Source: Planctomycetota bacterium
GTDB lineage: Bacteria; Planctomycetota; Phycisphaerae; UBA1845
Direction: 5' to 3'
NCBI GenBank assembly: GCA_024276605.1
Contig: JAJRWX010000026.1
Span: 1 to 64,000 of the forward strand
Length of the DNA: 64,000 nt
In this document: in pieces, positions 18,118-27,693 of the stretch
Layout: each line of letters opens with the position of its first letter
Position numbering within the stretch: the stretch's first letter is position 1
Program-made: the position numbers and the translations under genes
The notes under the pieces: generated by a model
What the model saw: the letters and a program-made list of their open reading frames with translations, nothing else
Told to the model about the DNA's origin: nothing
Databases searched by the model: none

Positions 18118-18138
18118 GGCAGTAACTCCTTTCCTGAA

Positions 18139-18441
18139 TCAGTTTGTTTTACCGGAAAAATCTTTGGCAAGGTCTCTAGTGCCCGCATGTCTGAGCTGAC
18201 CATTTTGAATATTTGAGGGTACGAACACATGAAGCTGGTCGCTGGCCTGATCCACTACGTAGACGACGTCGTAGGTTTGCCCGGATGGTTTTACCGTAAC
18301 AAGGGCTATATTGCCGGCTCTACCACCAACTCTCGCCATCGCACGGGGTAGCGCCAGCGTACCGGTCTGTACAAGAAGCAATAATAGCAAGATGACATTC
18401 ACGCCAATCAATGCAACGATAATCGTTTTCTTTTTCAGCAC
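18139..18441 (-). CDS. Small single-pass membrane protein, paralogue of its downstream neighbour
   Basis: 100 residues from GTG 18441, preferred over an ATG at 18486 because GGAGGGAG lies just before the GTG. It has a K-K-K-T start, a hydrophobic helix at about residues 7-28, then G-G-R-A-G-N-I-A-L-V-T-V and V-V-Y-V-V-D-Q-A-S-D-Q-L-H-V-F. The last part aligns with the downstream protein at equivalent positions. It is 21 bases from the next gene, so they are co-transcribed. Function unknown. Confidence 0.6.
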   Translation of the reverse strand: MLKKKTIIVALIGVNVILLLLLLVQTGTLALPRAMARVGGRAGNIALVTVKPSGQTYDVVYVVDQASDQLHVFVPSNIQNGQLRHAGTRDLAKDFSGKTN

Positions 18442-18490
18442 GGAACAATCTCCCTCCACACAAATGTCGGCTAATCGGGCCACCAAGCGA

Positions 18491-18691
18491 CTATGTCATG
18501 TGTGTTCGTTTGGGGTTCAAAAAAGATGACAGACCCGTGACAATGATGATGCCCAAAGCGATGACCCATGTCAAAGTGGTTCCTTCTGCATCAGGAAGTC
18601 CAACAGGCACCTGCGCCAATACCGGAGTCGCCACTAGATTAAACATAATTATAGCCAATACAATCCGCCCCAAGCTTGCGCAACGTATCAT
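18491..18691 (-). CDS. Small exported or membrane protein, first of a three-gene set
   Basis: 66 residues: a signal-peptide-like segment (about 8-26, ending V-L-A-Q) and a second hydrophobic stretch (about 41-58) with a short basic end, N-P-K-R-T. It lies 49 bases upstream of two paralogous small membrane proteins on the same strand. No family recognised. An in-frame stop immediately upstream fixes ATG 18691 as the earliest start. No clear RBS. Confidence 0.5.
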   Translation of the reverse strand: MIRCASLGRIVLAIIMFNLVATPVLAQVPVGLPDAEGTTLTWVIALGIIIVTGLSSFLNPKRTHMT

Positions 18692-18797
18692 CTATCGCGC
18701 TCATGCACAGTACAAAATCCCTTATCTCCTCTACGAGCATTATAGTAGCCGAAAATGACAGGTAAAGAGAGCCGCAATATGTGGGTATAGTCATGCT

Positions 18798-19304
18798 CTA
18801 GGCCTTTTGCAGCGGTTGTATCAGCTTCCGAAAAGCGCGCGTTGGCATGGACACCGTCCCCCAGCTTGGCGAACGCATGCGAGCATGTTGGGCATATTGT
18901 TGGGCAGAAATCCATGCAAATGCGTAATAGCGGTCTTTGTAAAGGTGGCAATCCAACCCCGAGGCGTCATTTCCAGAGCCAATAAGCCAATAGGCAAATA
19001 CGAACCCCGGCTCAAAACCTTCACCAAATACGTTTTCCCACTGATGTAAGCCGTCTAGATCAAGCTCTGTCACCCAATTTTCCCAATATCGTTTTCCGTT
19101 CATACCTTCGTAGGGGAACTTGCGACCTTTGATGTCGACTAGCCAAGCTTTTTTTCCGGGTCGATACACCAAAAAATCGAACGATTTTACACGGGCACCG
19201 GAAAAGATAGCCTTTTTCTGCTCATCCACAGGAATGTATGGCCAGCCTCGGGATCGGACATAATCCTCGAACGCTGCTTCATAGTGGTTGTGTCGCTGGG
19301 CCAT
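18798..19304 (-). CDS. HYExAFE family protein
   Basis: 168 residues. The N-terminus contains the family-defining H-Y-E-A-A-F-E motif (residues 7-13), followed by F-D-F-L-V-Y-R and W-L-V-D-I-K-G-R-K-F. The V-D-I-K-G-R segment with the preceding D and the E of the motif looks like a D-(E)xK nuclease-type core. The family is known mainly from planctomycetes and has no assigned role; a nuclease-like fold is my inference. It is transcribed with or next to the YkgJ-like gene 18 bases upstream. Confidence 0.78.
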   Translation of the reverse strand: MAQRHNHYEAAFEDYVRSRGWPYIPVDEQKKAIFSGARVKSFDFLVYRPGKKAWLVDIKGRKFPYEGMNGKRYWENWVTELDLDGLHQWENVFGEGFEPGFVFAYWLIGSGNDASGLDCHLYKDRYYAFAWISAQQYAQHARMRSPSWGTVSMPTRAFRKLIQPLQKA

Positions 19305-19322
19305 GTGCCTCTTTTTTTACTG

Positions 19323-19760
19323 TTAGACGGTTAGCTGAACGAGGGGTGATTTTTTCTTTTTCGCCACTTTCTTCCGCGTTTTTCTAATGGCTGGGCTTGT
19401 CGCATAGGGCAATTTCTTACCCGTTTTTCTCTCGTAAAAAGCTTCGACTTGCGAAGCATGTGTGAAATAATGATCGTATCCATGACTACCGCCACTATAG
19501 TCGCAGTCTTTCGCTTCATATTCACGGCATATTCCCGGACGATTATCGTAGACTTGGCACAGATTATCTACGCCGAGGCTTTTGCATCTTGTTGCATACT
19601 GGACATACCAGTCGCCCTCATCGACGAAAATGGTGATACCTTCGTGCATCAGATACCACCTCATGTCGTCATAATCACGCCCAGACGTCGGTTTATCGAT
19701 AGGTAACGCCAAATACTGACAGCATGCGGCTGCACAGTGCTCGCAAAGGGTAGATCCCAT
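19323..19760 (-). CDS. YkgJ-family cysteine cluster protein
   Basis: 145 residues. Cysteine pattern C-x2-C-x4-C-C near the N-terminus, then C-x8-C-x8-C in C-K-S-L...C-Q-V-Y...P-G-I-C-R-E-Y and a final C in K-D-C. This matches the YkgJ/UPF0153 family, thought to bind zinc or an Fe-S cluster. The last 25 residues are Lys-rich. The metal and role are not established. Confidence 0.82.
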   Translation of the reverse strand: MGSTLCEHCAAACCQYLALPIDKPTSGRDYDDMRWYLMHEGITIFVDEGDWYVQYATRCKSLGVDNLCQVYDNRPGICREYEAKDCDYSGGSHGYDHYFTHASQVEAFYERKTGKKLPYATSPAIRKTRKKVAKKKKSPLVQLTV

Positions 19761-19870
19761 AGCCCCACTCTCTCTTCATGTGTAATGCTTGCCAACTAAT
19801 CCAGCTGGATCGATTATAATAGCCGGTTATATACGTCGCAATGAGGCTATTAAACATCAGCAGGCATGTT

Positions 19871-20464
19871 ATGAGAATAATTGCAGGGCAGTGGCGATCT
19901 CGCCGACTTCTTTGGCCTAAGGTTTCAACCACAAGGCCCATGCCGGACCGTATCCGTCAAGCGCTATTTGATCGTTTAGGCGTGTACTATAGCCAGCCTG
20001 GCACGCTGCCCCCCCTCCTTGTGGCTGATGTATTCGCAGGCAGTGGATCGATGGGTCTTGAAGCGTTATCAAGAGGGGCATCGAATTGTTGTTTCTTTGA
20101 AACCGAGCGAGAAGTGATCAACATATTGCAACAGAACATCCAATTGCTTGATGCCACGCCTATGGCCACCATCGAACGTCGCGATGCGTGGTCGGCGGTA
20201 TCGACCCGATCTGCTATAAAGCCCTTCGATTTACTCTTCCTTGATCCACCGTACGCCCAGTCGCAGGATTTGTCCCCCGAGGGGAAGGTCGGCATGTTGC
20301 TTGAGTCCCTGGCTAGGCATCCATCGAATAAGCAGCTAGTTGTGTTACACGTGAAAAAGGCAACCACCATTGAAATGTTTGCCTCTTGGCGCGTGCTCGA
20401 TCAACGCCATTACGGCTCACATATCATCCTGATGTTAGAGCGTGGAAGCGGAGAGTCAGCGTAA
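19871..20464 (+). CDS. rsmD: 16S rRNA (guanine966-N2)-methyltransferase RsmD
   Basis: 197 residues from ATG 19871, which gives the family's M-R-I-I-A-G-Q start; an in-frame start at 19841 would add ten residues. Class I SAM fold: V-F-A-G-S-G-S-M-G-L-E-A (SAM binding) and catalytic D-P-P-Y. It methylates G966 of 16S rRNA in the 30S subunit. The next gene starts one base after its stop. Confidence 0.9.
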   Translation: MRIIAGQWRSRRLLWPKVSTTRPMPDRIRQALFDRLGVYYSQPGTLPPLLVADVFAGSGSMGLEALSRGASNCCFFETEREVINILQQNIQLLDATPMATIERRDAWSAVSTRSAIKPFDLLFLDPPYAQSQDLSPEGKVGMLLESLARHPSNKQLVVLHVKKATTIEMFASWRVLDQRHYGSHIILMLERGSGESA

Positions 20465-20465
20465 T

Positions 20466-21725
20466 ATGTCGCCACACGACTATACGGCGAAACAGGCTGC
20501 GATTGCAGTGATCGCACATCTTCGACACAAGGGCGCAACCGCCCTACTCGCCGGTGGATGCGTTCGGGATGAGCTGCTCGGCCTAACGCCTAAGGATTAT
20601 GACATAGCAACCGACGCCCTACCTGAACAAGTCCGCGCATGGTTCCCACGTGCTCGGGAAGTCGGTGCACAATTCGGCGTCGTCTTGTTACGCAAGTATG
20701 GCCACGATATCGAAGTGGCCACGTTTCGTACGGATGGCTCTTACAAGGATGGACGACATCCTGAAAGCGTTCATTTTACCAATGCCCGGGAGGATGCGCA
20801 GCGCCGAGATTTCACGATCAATGGGTTGTTTTACGACACAGAGAAGAACGAAGTCATTGATTATGTTGGCGGGCAGGAAGATTTACGCAATGGTCTATTA
20901 CGGACTATCGGTGATCCTGCTAAGCGATTTGCCGAGGATCACCTGCGTATGTTACGAGCCGTAAGATTCGCCGCCCGGCTCGGATTCCAGATTCACGAGG
21001 AAACCGTTTCGCATATCAATAAGCTGGCTCCAAAACTTTGTAACATCAGCGCAGAGCGTGTGGCGATGGAGCTTGAAGCCATACTCACAGTCCCGTCGCG
21101 TCGCCGAGGCTGGCGGTGGCTGGTAGATACGGGATTACATGGATTTCTAGCACCAAGCTGGCGCGATGATACGGTTGGAAACAAGATCGTCCTATCACGC
21201 CTGTCCTACTTACCCGACCACAAAATTTCCGAATCTTTAGCATACGCATCTGTATGGTGTCATCTACCAGTAGACAATGTTAAGCAAATCTGCAGAGAGC
21301 TTCGACTAAGTAATCGACTTACGGGTGACATACTATGGCTCATCAATTCGTTGTCCAAGGCGGCCATTTCAAAGCAACTTGAACTGGCTGATCTAAAACA
21401 ACTACTGGCACATCCAAGCTGGCCCGATCTTGTGCTACTGCTTCAGGCAGACCAACAAGCGCAAGACAAATCCTTACAGGCCTATCACGAACTTATAGAA
21501 AACACACGGGACATCGACAGGCAAACCATAGCCCCAATTCCCCTACTCAACGGCGATGATCTCAAAGTGCATGGCATAAAAAATGGTCCGCAGATGGGAA
21601 AACTATTAGCCGAACTGTACCGCGCGCAACTCAACGAGCAAATTGTCTATCGCCGGGACGCACTAGCTTGGTTGGATCGATTGCGTTTTGGTAAGGATGA
21701 CCAATCGAACAGAGGCTCAAAGTAG
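20466..21725 (+). CDS. CCA tRNA nucleotidyltransferase / poly(A) polymerase family
   Basis: 419 residues from ATG 20466; an in-frame GTG at 20442 would overlap rsmD. The class II nucleotidyltransferase head has G-G-C-V-R-D and D-Y-D-I-A-T (metal-binding D-x-D), then R-R-D-F-T-I-N-G-L and D-H-L-R-M-L-R-A-V-R-F. These fit enzymes that add CCA to tRNA or A-tails to RNA. Sequence does not separate the two activities. The tRNA-Ala gene in this window lacks an encoded CCA, so a CCA-adding enzyme is needed by this cell. Confidence 0.88.
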   Translation: MSPHDYTAKQAAIAVIAHLRHKGATALLAGGCVRDELLGLTPKDYDIATDALPEQVRAWFPRAREVGAQFGVVLLRKYGHDIEVATFRTDGSYKDGRHPESVHFTNAREDAQRRDFTINGLFYDTEKNEVIDYVGGQEDLRNGLLRTIGDPAKRFAEDHLRMLRAVRFAARLGFQIHEETVSHINKLAPKLCNISAERVAMELEAILTVPSRRRGWRWLVDTGLHGFLAPSWRDDTVGNKIVLSRLSYLPDHKISESLAYASVWCHLPVDNVKQICRELRLSNRLTGDILWLINSLSKAAISKQLELADLKQLLAHPSWPDLVLLLQADQQAQDKSLQAYHELIENTRDIDRQTIAPIPLLNGDDLKVHGIKNGPQMGKLLAELYRAQLNEQIVYRRDALAWLDRLRFGKDDQSNRGSK

Positions 21726-21756
21726 TCGCCTTAATGGTGACAAAGTCCTGGTGCTT

Positions 21757-22134
21757 TTATCCACCCATCGCCTTGATGCGATCTTCGACCGTTTTTGTAT
21801 TGGTCAGACGAATGCCGAATGACTCAGCCACTTTCACGGCGTGTCCGACGCCTATCTCTTCATTCGCAACAAACAAGCGCAGTTCGGAATCAAAGGATGT
21901 GTCGAACTCGATAATCGTACCTACGCGTATACCGAGGATGTATTCGATGGGCATATCTCGTTCAACCAGCACGACTGTAAGGGGGACGCTGATATGGAGA
22001 ATACGCTGTACATCGTTCGTTCTCATCGTCGCAGGCGCAGATACCGGTGGTGCCGCTACTTCAGGGGTAGCAACCTCCGGCTCCTCACCCGGAAACAATG
22101 CATTGATGTCAGCTTGCGACAGTCCCATGTTCAA
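21757..22134 (-). CDS. FliN-like flagellar switch (SpoA-domain) protein
   Basis: 125 residues. C-terminal SpoA domain (about 45-125) with V-P-L-T-V-V-L, I-L-G-I-R-V-G-T-I-I-E-F, L-F-V-A-N-E-E-I-G-V-G and a final I-K. The N-terminus has L-S-Q-A-D-I-N-A-L-F, which resembles the CheY-binding start of FliM and FliY, joined by an Ala/Pro linker. It would sit in the flagellar C-ring. No other flagellar gene is nearby; CheW and a chemoreceptor are 20 kb away. Confidence 0.8.
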   Translation of the reverse strand: MNMGLSQADINALFPGEEPEVATPEVAAPPVSAPATMRTNDVQRILHISVPLTVVLVERDMPIEYILGIRVGTIIEFDTSFDSELRLFVANEEIGVGHAVKVAESFGIRLTNTKTVEDRIKAMGG

Positions 22135-22248
22135 TGGGATATCGTCCTGATAGCGTACACACCTTAACGCCGCCTACAATTTTATAGGACGTATTGGAGG
22201 TTAAATACCGCACTTACTACCCGACCCGGTCGCTTTAGGGCTTTACGG

Positions 22249-23490
22249 TTAATCAGTGAAAGTTTTCAACACAATACAGGCATTGTGACCGCCGAAGCCA
22301 AACGAATTGTTGATCGAAATGTCGATATTCATGTCTCTAGCTGTATTGGGGCAGTAATCCAAATCGCATTGTTCATCTGGGTTTTCCAGATTGATGGTTG
22401 GCGGCACTACGTGTTGCTGCATGCCGATCAACGTCGCAATCAACTCGATTCCCCCACTTGCACCCAACGAATGACCTACTGAACTTTTCGTACTACTCAC
22501 GACAAGTTTGTAGGCGTGATCCCCGAAAACCTTTTTGATGGCCAGCGTTTCAGCCACATCACCCAGCGGCGTACTCGTGCCGTGGGCATTGATATATTGT
22601 ACTTCTTCGGGGCTTAAACCCGCATCAGCGACGGCCCTACGCATAGCCTCTGCCGCACCACGACCGTCCTCACAAGGTTGGGTAATGTGTTCGGCGTCTG
22701 ATGTTGAAGCAAAACCAATCACCTCAGCCCGTATGTCAGCGCCACGGCGTTTAGCGTGTTCCAACTCTTCAAAGATAACCGCTCCAGCACCTTCTGACAG
22801 CACAAAGCCGTCTCTGTCCCGATCGAACGGACGACTAGCACCCTGGGGGGTGTTATTTCGCTGGCTCAAGGCTTTCATGGCAGCAAACGCTGCCAAAGCT
22901 AAAGGAGATAAAGCCGCTTCAGCGCCGCCGGTAAAAACAACATCCGCTTTATCGCGTCGTATGTACTCCAACGCTGCGCCCATCGCATTTGTCGCTGAGG
23001 CACATGCCGTAGAGACTGCGATACTTTCACCACGCGCACCGTAAGCAATAGATATGTTGCCACTGGCTGCGTTGACCATGAGCTTGGGGATGGTAAAGGC
23101 CGAAACCTTGCTAGGCCCCTTTTGCATCAATCTCAACGCTTGCTGCTCAAGCTCATTCATGCCGCCGATACCGGAGCCGAAAATGACAGCTGAACGATAG
23201 GCGTCGATTTTCGACATGTCCAAAGAGGCGCTCTTAAATGCCTCATCCATAGCGATCATGGCAAATTGCGCATAGCGGTCGAGACGCTTTACTGCTTTAC
23301 GTTCTAAATAATCCGTCGCATCGAAATCGGGAACCTGTCCGCCAATAAGCACAGAATACCCTTCGAGATCGAAGAGCGTGTTCATGGACAGACCACTACG
23401 CCCCTCGATCAACGCATCCCAGAACGTATCGACGCCAACGCCAAAAGGCGTAACGGCGCCGATCCCGGTGACAACCACGCGTCGATTCAT
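22249..23490 (-). CDS. fabF: 3-oxoacyl-ACP synthase II (FabF)
   Basis: 413 residues, usual KAS II length. Catalytic triad C163 in S-T-A-C-A-S-A, H303 in N-A-H-G-T-S-T and H340 in S-S-V-G-H-S-L-G-A-S. It extends acyl-ACP with malonyl-ACP. It is the last gene of the minus-strand fatty acid cluster, 18 bases after acpP. Confidence 0.96.
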   Translation of the reverse strand: MNRRVVVTGIGAVTPFGVGVDTFWDALIEGRSGLSMNTLFDLEGYSVLIGGQVPDFDATDYLERKAVKRLDRYAQFAMIAMDEAFKSASLDMSKIDAYRSAVIFGSGIGGMNELEQQALRLMQKGPSKVSAFTIPKLMVNAASGNISIAYGARGESIAVSTACASATNAMGAALEYIRRDKADVVFTGGAEAALSPLALAAFAAMKALSQRNNTPQGASRPFDRDRDGFVLSEGAGAVIFEELEHAKRRGADIRAEVIGFASTSDAEHITQPCEDGRGAAEAMRRAVADAGLSPEEVQYINAHGTSTPLGDVAETLAIKKVFGDHAYKLVVSSTKSSVGHSLGASGGIELIATLIGMQQHVVPPTINLENPDEQCDLDYCPNTARDMNIDISINNSFGFGGHNACIVLKTFTD

Positions 23491-23508
23491 TTCTCGTTCT
23501 ATCTGTTG

Positions 23509-23763
23509 CTAAGAATTACTTTCGAGGTGTTTCGTTATGTAGGAGATGGCTTCTCCGACGGTTTTGAGATTCTCTGCATCCTCGTCAGGGATAGTCAGGT
23601 CAAACTCGTCTTCTAACTCCATGACAAGCTCAACCGTATCCAACGAGTCCGCATTAAGATCGTTGACAAACGAGGTTTCTTTCGCAATCTCACCTTTGTC
23701 AACGCTCATTTGTTCACTAACAATCTGGATGACTTTGTCTTCTATTTCCGTTGCCGTAAGCAC
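23509..23763 (-). CDS. acpP: Acyl carrier protein
   Basis: 84 residues, strongly acidic, with the phosphopantetheine site S40 in A-D-S-L-D-T-V-E. The start is a GTG at 23763 with GGAGG eight bases before. It carries the growing acyl chain for the Fab enzymes around it. A 157-base gap upstream separates it from fabG and could hold a separate promoter, as ACP is needed in large amounts. Confidence 0.95.
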   Translation of the reverse strand: MLTATEIEDKVIQIVSEQMSVDKGEIAKETSFVNDLNADSLDTVELVMELEDEFDLTIPDEDAENLKTVGEAISYITKHLESNS

Positions 23764-23920
23764 ACCTGAATCCTCCGGACAGAGCTTTAATTACCCTTCA
23801 ATACAATCTCCAGCCAACAATCATGGTACCTAGTACCCACCAACCGGGCAAGTACGCCCCAACCAAGGCCGTTGAGATTACTATATCCAGCAACAGTCGG
23901 GAAAAGACCATAGCTGTGAT

Positions 23921-24661
23921 TTACATATGCAGGCCGCCGTCAATAACCACGACCTGCCCAGTTACATAAGAGGCTGACTCGCTTGCTAGAAAAGCAATAA
24001 CAGCGGCCACCTCCGGCGTTTTTCCAAATCGAGCCATAGGAATGAGCTGTTTGGCCCCTTCTGTGACTTTTTCCGGAAGTGAGGCGGTCATATCCGTCTC
24101 AATAAAACCAGGCGCAACTACATTACACGTAATGTTACGCTTGGCCAATTCCTTGGCTACGGATTTGGAGAATCCGATCAACCCGGCTTTACTCGCGGCG
24201 TAATTAGTCTGGCCGGCATTTCCCATAACGCCGGAAATGCTGCCGACATTGACAATCCGACCATACCGTTTACGAACCATAAGACGAGAGGCTGCTCTGC
24301 ACATCCAGAATACCGATCGCAAGTTAGTGGTCAACACATCCTCGAACTGGTCATCGTCCATGTTCATCAATAAACCGTCGCGTGTGATGCCGGCATTATT
24401 CACCAGGATATCCAGCTTTCCTGCGGACTCTCCCACGTGCTCAACAAATGCATCAATAGCCGATTTATCGGTCACATCGAGCACGCTCGGCTGAATCGAT
24501 CCCCTCAACTCTTGCTGCTTGGCCTGGTGGCAAACCTCTTGTAATGTCACCTCATCCCGCCCGCACGCGAACACGTTTGCCCCACGCTCAGCCAATGCCA
24601 AGCAGGCCGCGCGGCCAATGCCTCGGCTTCCACCGGTGACAATCGCTGTACGATTTTCCAT
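23921..24661 (-). CDS. fabG: 3-oxoacyl-ACP reductase FabG
   Basis: 246 residues, short-chain dehydrogenase fold: cofactor loop G-G-S-R-G-I-G (10-16), N-N-A-G (88-91), catalytic S141, Y154 and K158 in Y-A-A-S-K. Ends with the FabG-type Y-V-T-G-Q-V-V-V-I-D-G-G. It performs the NADPH-dependent first reduction of each elongation round. Confidence 0.95.
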   Translation of the reverse strand: MENRTAIVTGGSRGIGRAACLALAERGANVFACGRDEVTLQEVCHQAKQQELRGSIQPSVLDVTDKSAIDAFVEHVGESAGKLDILVNNAGITRDGLLMNMDDDQFEDVLTTNLRSVFWMCRAASRLMVRKRYGRIVNVGSISGVMGNAGQTNYAASKAGLIGFSKSVAKELAKRNITCNVVAPGFIETDMTASLPEKVTEGAKQLIPMARFGKTPEVAAVIAFLASESASYVTGQVVVIDGGLHM

Positions 24662-24697
24662 AATTGACCTATCCCGTACTCATCTGCGCCGGCGATA

Positions 24698-25636
24698 TTA
24701 TACCGGTTCGCCGATTATTTTTTCAATGGCTTCAACGGAACTCATATTCAGCGCCGTGGCTTGGCGATCTATTTTTTTCATCATACCGGTCAGCACCCTA
24801 CCTGGTCCAACTTCGACAAAACGATCTACGCCCTCCGCTATCATGCGCTCGATCGACTTTTGCCAGAGAACCGGTTGAGTGACCTGGCGACAAAGCCAAT
24901 CTCGTATGTCGTCCGGATTGGTATGGTCCTTGGTATTCACATTGGCAACCACCGGAATACGCGGCGTCTGAAAATTTGTGGCTATGAGCATGTTCTCCAG
25001 CGCGTGCGCTGCCGACTGCATCAGGGTTGAATGGAACGCACCAGCCACCGCCAACGCGATCGCCCGGCAACCCACATCACCAGCTAAGTCTACTGCACGA
25101 GCACACGCCTCACGATCTCCGGAGATGACGATCTGCCCGGGACAATTATAATTAGCCGGTGACAAAACACCGTCCCCACGTGCGAGATCGCAAAGTTGTC
25201 GCGCTTTCTCCTCATCAGCGCCGATCAAAGACACCATCCCACTAGGTGTAGCGGCTGCAGCTTCCTGCATCAGTGCCCCTCGATGCTGCACCAATCGAAC
25301 GGCATCCGCAAAGCTTAATGCACCTGCAAAATATAGCGCAGTGTATTCACCCAGACTCAATCCGCCAGTACATTGAAATTGCTGCACATCGCCGCCCGCT
25401 TGGCGATAAGCTTCGAGAATGGCGACACTCGTGACTAGAATAGCCGGCTGTTGAATATCCGTCGGCTCCAATTTTTCTGCCGGTCCTTCAAAACAGAGCT
25501 TCGCCAGATCAAAACCAATGACCTCATTGGCCTCGTCAAAAACATCCTTGGCACGAGAACTAGACGCGTACACGTCACGGCCCATACCTACAACTTGTGA
25601 CCCTTGCCCGGGGAAAATGATTGCTGATTTACCCAT
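24698..25636 (-). CDS. fabD: Malonyl-CoA:ACP transacylase FabD
   Basis: 312 residues. G-Q-G-S-Q at 10-14, nucleophile S94 in G-L-S-L-G-E-Y, and the catalytic His in G-A-F-H-S. It loads malonate on ACP. 36 bases upstream of fabG and 46 downstream of fabH on the same strand. Confidence 0.95.
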   Translation of the reverse strand: MGKSAIIFPGQGSQVVGMGRDVYASSSRAKDVFDEANEVIGFDLAKLCFEGPAEKLEPTDIQQPAILVTSVAILEAYRQAGGDVQQFQCTGGLSLGEYTALYFAGALSFADAVRLVQHRGALMQEAAAATPSGMVSLIGADEEKARQLCDLARGDGVLSPANYNCPGQIVISGDREACARAVDLAGDVGCRAIALAVAGAFHSTLMQSAAHALENMLIATNFQTPRIPVVANVNTKDHTNPDDIRDWLCRQVTQPVLWQKSIERMIAEGVDRFVEVGPGRVLTGMMKKIDRQATALNMSSVEAIEKIIGEPV

Positions 25637-25682
25637 ATCTTCTTGTCTATTGATTGAAGGTTAGTGAGATTCGCTTCCGCCA

Positions 25683-26675
25683 TCAAAGTCTAACGATCAT
25701 CGTCCCCCACACCAACCCTGAACCAATGGCAACCATTAAGACGATGTCGCCTTTCTTGACGACGCCCGTACGGCGGGCCTCATCCAGGCCCATAGGCACG
25801 GATGCTGCGGAGGTGTTACCGTAATGCTGGATGTTGATGCTGATCTTTTCAAGGGGAAGCCCCATCCTTTCCCGCACGGATTCAATGATGCGTAAATTTG
25901 ATTGGTGCGGAATAACCAAGGCCAAGTCGCTTGGTGTGAGATTGGCGGAGGTCAGTGCTTCGTCAATGAGTTGTTGCATCTTCACCACTGCAAACTTGTA
26001 GACTTCTCGACCTTTCATGTGCAACGTGTGCATGTGCCCGTCTACGGTGTGATGAGCTGCCGGCAAACGTGAGCCACCAGCGGGTACCCAAATATGGTGC
26101 GATCGTGAACCGTCACAGCCCAAATTGCAGTACATCATTGCGCTTTCAGGATCTTCGTTGATACCAAGCACGGCTGCTGAGGCTGCGTCTCCAAACAAGA
26201 CAGCCGTCGTGCGATCCGTCCAGTTGGCAAACCGTGAAAGCGCCTCGGCCCCAATAACCAAGGCCCGTTTATACATGCCTGCTCCAAGAAAACTCGATGC
26301 CGTGATACTTGCATACAAAAAACCAGCACAAGCTGCACCGATGTCGAAAGCGGGAATTTGCTTAGCCCCAATTTTTTCTTGCACGATGGCCGCAGTGGCC
26401 GGAAACTGATGATCGCCGGTGGCTGTAGCTACTATGATGATGTCGATGTCATCAGCAGATAACCCTGCGTCTTCCAACGCCCTTTTTCCCGCCAAGGCTG
26501 CTAAATCAGAAGTGGCTTGGTCATCGGCGGCAAAATGTCTCTCGCGGATACCGGTACGTGTAACAATCCATTCGTCCGAGGTGTCCAAGTTTTTTTCAAA
26601 AAAGTGATTGTCGCGTACCTTCTCTGGTACGTAGGTGCCCGTGCCAAGAATGCATATCGGCAAAGCTTTGGTCAT
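25683..26675 (-). CDS. fabH: 3-oxoacyl-ACP synthase III (FabH)
   Basis: 330 residues. Catalytic C116 in G-A-A-C-A-G-F, His in I-P-H-Q-S-N and Asn in Y-G-N-T-S-A. It starts chain synthesis by joining acyl-CoA with malonyl-ACP. It starts 10 bases after plsX ends, so the two are coupled. Confidence 0.96.
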   Translation of the reverse strand: MTKALPICILGTGTYVPEKVRDNHFFEKNLDTSDEWIVTRTGIRERHFAADDQATSDLAALAGKRALEDAGLSADDIDIIIVATATGDHQFPATAAIVQEKIGAKQIPAFDIGAACAGFLYASITASSFLGAGMYKRALVIGAEALSRFANWTDRTTAVLFGDAASAAVLGINEDPESAMMYCNLGCDGSRSHHIWVPAGGSRLPAAHHTVDGHMHTLHMKGREVYKFAVVKMQQLIDEALTSANLTPSDLALVIPHQSNLRIIESVRERMGLPLEKISINIQHYGNTSAASVPMGLDEARRTGVVKKGDIVLMVAIGSGLVWGTMIVRL

Positions 26676-26685
26676 CGATCAACCT

Positions 26686-27693
26686 TTAGTTGGAATGTGC
26701 CGCTAGCCTACTGACCAGCGCCCCATTGATGTCTCGTTCAACAAATTGCCTGGCTACGCTAATCGCGTTGGCTACGGCATGTTCGTTACTTCTACCGTGG
26801 CAGATGATACAGACGCCGTTGATTCCGAGTAATGGCGCTCCACCATAGCGACTGTAATCGTGCCTGGCCCACACGCGGTCAATAGCGCTAAGAAATATTC
26901 CTCTAATTTCTTCTCTTTCCGCCTCGACTTCGCGTTTGATGGTTCTGACAAAACCCTCAGCCAGGCCCTCGACAAATTTTAACACAATGTTTCCCACAAA
27001 ACCGTCACAGATAGCCACATCACAACGATCCTCAAACAAATCACGCCCCTCCGTGTTGCCTACAAAATGGAGGGAGGTATCTTGAGAGAGTAACTCAAAA
27101 GCTTGTTTGACCAATCCGGTGCCTTTTCCTCTTTCTTCCCCCGTAGAGATCAGTGCAATTCTGGGATTCTCTATCCCCAGAACGTGTTCGGCAAAAACGC
27201 CAGCCATGACCGCATACTCGTATAAGTGTTGTGGTTTGGCCTGGATATTAGCGCCAACGTCACATAATACGAACGGACCATAAAACGATGGGATCGTCAC
27301 TGCAATTCCCGGTCGCTTCACGCAAGACAGCGGCTTTAGAGTCAACTGGGCCACCGCAGCCAACGCCCCGGTGTTGCCTGCACTAATCATTGCATCTGCC
27401 TCTCCACGCACGCACAACTGAGCCATACGTACCATGGAGGCGTTCTTGTACTTACGCAAAGCCTCAACTGGCGCTGCATCCATAGGGATTACCGCGTCAG
27501 TATGCACAATGGAGACACGAGATTGATCACACGCTTGCGATTCAACATCTAGCAACGATTGGATGCGTCCTTCATCGCCGACGAGAACAATATCAAGATC
27601 AGGGTAACGGGATGAAGCCAAGACAGCACCCCGGACAATGGCCTGCGGTGCGAAATCACCACCCATGGCGTCCACGGCGACGCGGACAGCCAT
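26686..27693 (-). CDS. plsX: Phosphate acyltransferase PlsX
   Basis: 335 residues, starting V-A-V-D-A-M-G-G-D-F-A-P, the PlsX signature. It makes acyl-phosphate from acyl-ACP for phospholipid synthesis. Its start codon overlaps the rpmF stop by one base, the common rpmF-plsX-fab arrangement. Confidence 0.95.
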   Translation of the reverse strand: MAVRVAVDAMGGDFAPQAIVRGAVLASSRYPDLDIVLVGDEGRIQSLLDVESQACDQSRVSIVHTDAVIPMDAAPVEALRKYKNASMVRMAQLCVRGEADAMISAGNTGALAAVAQLTLKPLSCVKRPGIAVTIPSFYGPFVLCDVGANIQAKPQHLYEYAVMAGVFAEHVLGIENPRIALISTGEERGKGTGLVKQAFELLSQDTSLHFVGNTEGRDLFEDRCDVAICDGFVGNIVLKFVEGLAEGFVRTIKREVEAEREEIRGIFLSAIDRVWARHDYSRYGGAPLLGINGVCIICHGRSNEHAVANAISVARQFVERDINGALVSRLAAHSN

